Positions 62,556 through 64,000 of a stretch of DNA of 64,000 nt are shown one piece after another. Both the position numbers and the translations under genes were made by a program. The DNA is taken from contig CAJUHO010000002.1 of NCBI GenBank assembly GCA_910586195.1, positions 26,560 through 90,559 on the forward strand. The letters run 5' to 3'. The notes beneath the pieces are model-generated. The model saw only the letters and a program-made list of their open reading frames with translations, was not told the origin of the DNA and made no database searches. The DNA comes from an uncultured Bacilli bacterium (lineage in GTDB: Bacteria > Bacillota_I > Bacilli_A > RF39 > UBA660). Within the stretch, counting starts at the first letter, position 1. Each line of letters begins with the position of its first letter.

Positions 62556-62614
62556 GTGCATTTTTTGGAAATATATTAGTAGTATTAATACTTGGAAAGG
62601 ATGGAAGAGAAGAT

Positions 62615-63904
62615 ATGATAGATATTAATTTGATTAGAGAAAATAAGGAATTGGTAAAGGAAAATATTAGAAAGAAGTTTCAGGATAAGAAACTTGTATT
62701 AGTGGATGAGGTGGAAACTTTAGATAGAAAAGTTCGCGAAATCAAACAAGATGGAGATACACTTCGAGGTAAAAGAAATCAATTGAGTGCTGAAATTGGT
62801 GGGCTAATGCGTGATGGAAAAAGAGAAGAAGCTGAAAAGATTAAGCAAGAAGTAGTAGAAATAAACGAAAAACTAACAGAGATTGAGAAAGAAGAGGAAC
62901 ATTTAAATGAAGAAATAAAGAATCGTATGATGGTCATACCAAATATTATGGATGCTAGTGTTCCTATTGGAAAAGATGATAATGAAAATGTAGAAAATGA
63001 AAGATTTGGAGAAGCCAGTGTTCCGAGTTTTGAAGTTCCTTATCATGCAGATATTATTGCAAGTTTAAATGGTATTGATAAAGAGTCAGCAGGACGTACT
63101 TCTGGAAATGGTTTTTATTATTTAATGGGAGATGTAGCAAGGCTTCATTCTGCGATGCTTTCTTATGCAAGAGATTTTATGATTGATAAGGGATTTACCT
63201 ATTGTTTGCCACCATTCATGATTCGTAGTGATGTTGTTACTGGTGTTATGAGTTTTGAAGAAATGGATGCTATGATGTATAAAATTGAGGGAGAAGACTT
63301 ATTCTTGATTGGTACGAGTGAACACTCTATGATTGGTAAATTTCGTGATCAACTTTTAAAGAAGGAATCTCTTCCACTTACATTAACTTCTTATTCTCCT
63401 TGTTTTAGAAAGGAAGTTGGTGCCCATGGAATAGAGGAACGAGGACTTTATCGGGTTCATCAGTTTGAAAAGCAAGAAATGGTAGTTATTTGTGAGCCTG
63501 AAGATTCTATGGAATGGTATCATAAAATGTGGTCTTATACAGTAGAATTTTTCAGGAGTTTAGATATTCCTGTTCGAACTCTTGAGTGTTGTTCTGGAGA
63601 TCTTGCTGATTTAAAAGTAAAGTCATGTGATGTAGAGGCATGGAGTCCAAGACAGAAGAAGTATTTTGAGGTAGGTTCTTGTTCCACTTTAGGAGATGCA
63701 CAAGCAAGAAGATTGGGTATTCGTGCTAAGGGCGAAAATGGAAGCTATTATTTGCATACTTTGAATAATACAGTACTTGCTACTCCTAGGGGATTGATTG
63801 CATTTTTGGAAAATAATGTTCAAGAGGATGGTAGTGTTAAAATTCCGGAAGCTTTAAGATCTTATATGGGTGGAAAGACGGAAATAACAATAAAACAAGT
63901 ATGA
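62615..63904 (+). CDS. serS: Serine--tRNA ligase
   Basis: A 429-residue class II aminoacyl-tRNA synthetase charging tRNA-Ser. The N-terminal ~110 residues form the antiparallel coiled-coil arm that binds the long variable arm (REIKQDGDTLRGKRNQLSAEIG). Core: TSEHSMIG, motif 2 FRKEVGAHGIEERGLYRVHQFEKQEM, ECCSGDLADLKVKSCDVEAW and motif 3 TLNNTVLATPRGLIAFLEN. ATG 62615 is chosen because the frame's upstream opening (62516) lies inside the T-box terminator; GGAAGAGAAG precedes this ATG. Usual length. Confidence 0.97.
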   Translation: MIDINLIRENKELVKENIRKKFQDKKLVLVDEVETLDRKVREIKQDGDTLRGKRNQLSAEIGGLMRDGKREEAEKIKQEVVEINEKLTEIEKEEEHLNEEIKNRMMVIPNIMDASVPIGKDDNENVENERFGEASVPSFEVPYHADIIASLNGIDKESAGRTSGNGFYYLMGDVARLHSAMLSYARDFMIDKGFTYCLPPFMIRSDVVTGVMSFEEMDAMMYKIEGEDLFLIGTSEHSMIGKFRDQLLKKESLPLTLTSYSPCFRKEVGAHGIEERGLYRVHQFEKQEMVVICEPEDSMEWYHKMWSYTVEFFRSLDIPVRTLECCSGDLADLKVKSCDVEAWSPRQKKYFEVGSCSTLGDAQARRLGIRAKGENGSYYLHTLNNTVLATPRGLIAFLENNVQEDGSVKIPEALRSYMGGKTEITIKQV

Positions 63905-63928
63905 TTATTTCATGTTTAGCAAAGAAAA

Positions 63929-63946
63929 ATGAGACTAGAGTCTCAT
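63929..63946. repeat. Palindrome downstream of serS
   Basis: ATGAGACT (63929-63936), loop AG, AGTCTCAT (63939-63946), with no T-run. Possibly an RNA stability hairpin. Confidence 0.4.
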
Positions 63947-63960
63947 CTCAGGCTGTTGAC

Positions 63961-63995
63961 AAAGTGGTATACTCAAAAAGAATATACCGCTTTTT
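63961..63995 (+). terminator. Intrinsic terminator after serS
   Basis: AAAGTGGTATA (63961-63971) pairs with TATACCGCTTT (63983-63993, one G:U), followed by TTG. A TTGACA just upstream (63956-63961) could alternatively be a -35 element for a gene beyond the window. Confidence 0.7.
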
Positions 63996-64000
63996 GATTG

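Noticed and set aside
62516..62614. N-terminal extension of serS starting at ATG 62516
   Set aside because: It lies in the T-box/terminator region, and the encoded residues do not resemble a seryl-tRNA synthetase start.

Overview
The window comes from a low-GC, standard-code Firmicute (TGA is used as a stop, for example at the ends of rfbC and the genes ending at 32198 and 33046). It looks like a fermentative anaerobe of the gut Bacilli/Erysipelotrichia type. Support: pyruvate formate-lyase with its activase, a large pyruvate:ferredoxin oxidoreductase, purine-rich Shine-Dalgarno sites with some TTG/GTG starts, a T-box on serS, sigma-A promoters with 17-bp spacers and many intrinsic terminators. 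The lineage is inferred from gene content only. No phage, insertion sequence, CRISPR array or integron was seen.

Layout. 1-5.7 kb: poorly characterised genes (a large unknown protein cut by the window edge, a coiled-coil protein, an HD phosphohydrolase, a six-helix membrane protein), two TAG-interrupted ORF remnants and an elongator tRNA-Met. 5.8-8.6 kb: a LytTR regulator and an ABC exporter, with a compact element between them that has the architecture of a type I toxin-antitoxin locus. 8.7-16.7 kb: a short-chain dehydrogenase, pflB-pflA, a methyltransferase, a pseudouridine synthase, a Pro/Val-rich membrane-anchored protein and a frameshifted small membrane gene. 16.7-18.5 kb (minus strand): a six-PASTA protein without a kinase domain.

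18.7-51.4 kb is one large cell-surface polysaccharide region. It holds a polymerase/ligase-like membrane protein, a GT2 enzyme, rfbACDB for dTDP-L-rhamnose, an epimerase and an SGNH hydrolase plus acyltransferase-3 pair. A long operon (27880-42740) follows, with a repeat-bearing GH25 lysozyme, glycosyltransferases, an NDP-sugar epimerase, a two-component ABC polysaccharide exporter, and a GT-C/GtrB/GtrA side-chain trio. A second group (43100-51420) has a GT4 enzyme, Alg14/PssD- and Alg13/PssE-like proteins (the latter fused to a membrane domain), a second GtrB, two phosphodiester glycosidase paralogues around a repeat protein, and a membrane-anchored deacetylase. Rhamnose synthesis, ABC export and Und-P-sugar side-chain machinery together resemble rhamnopolysaccharide (Rgp/Gac-type) wall-glycan loci.

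51.5-64 kb: nifJ, an unknown minus-strand gene, cysE, uppS, recG, an alanine/glycine symporter and T-box-regulated serS. Two predicted ~99-nt small RNAs flank recG. They are on opposite strands and share a layout: sigma-A promoter, two stem-loops, a C-rich linker and an intrinsic terminator. A 9-nt G-rich terminator-loop segment of one is perfectly complementary to the C-rich linker of the other. These RNAs and the toxin-antitoxin-like element at 6509-6788 are the most notable unannotated features. All are predictions from sequence alone.
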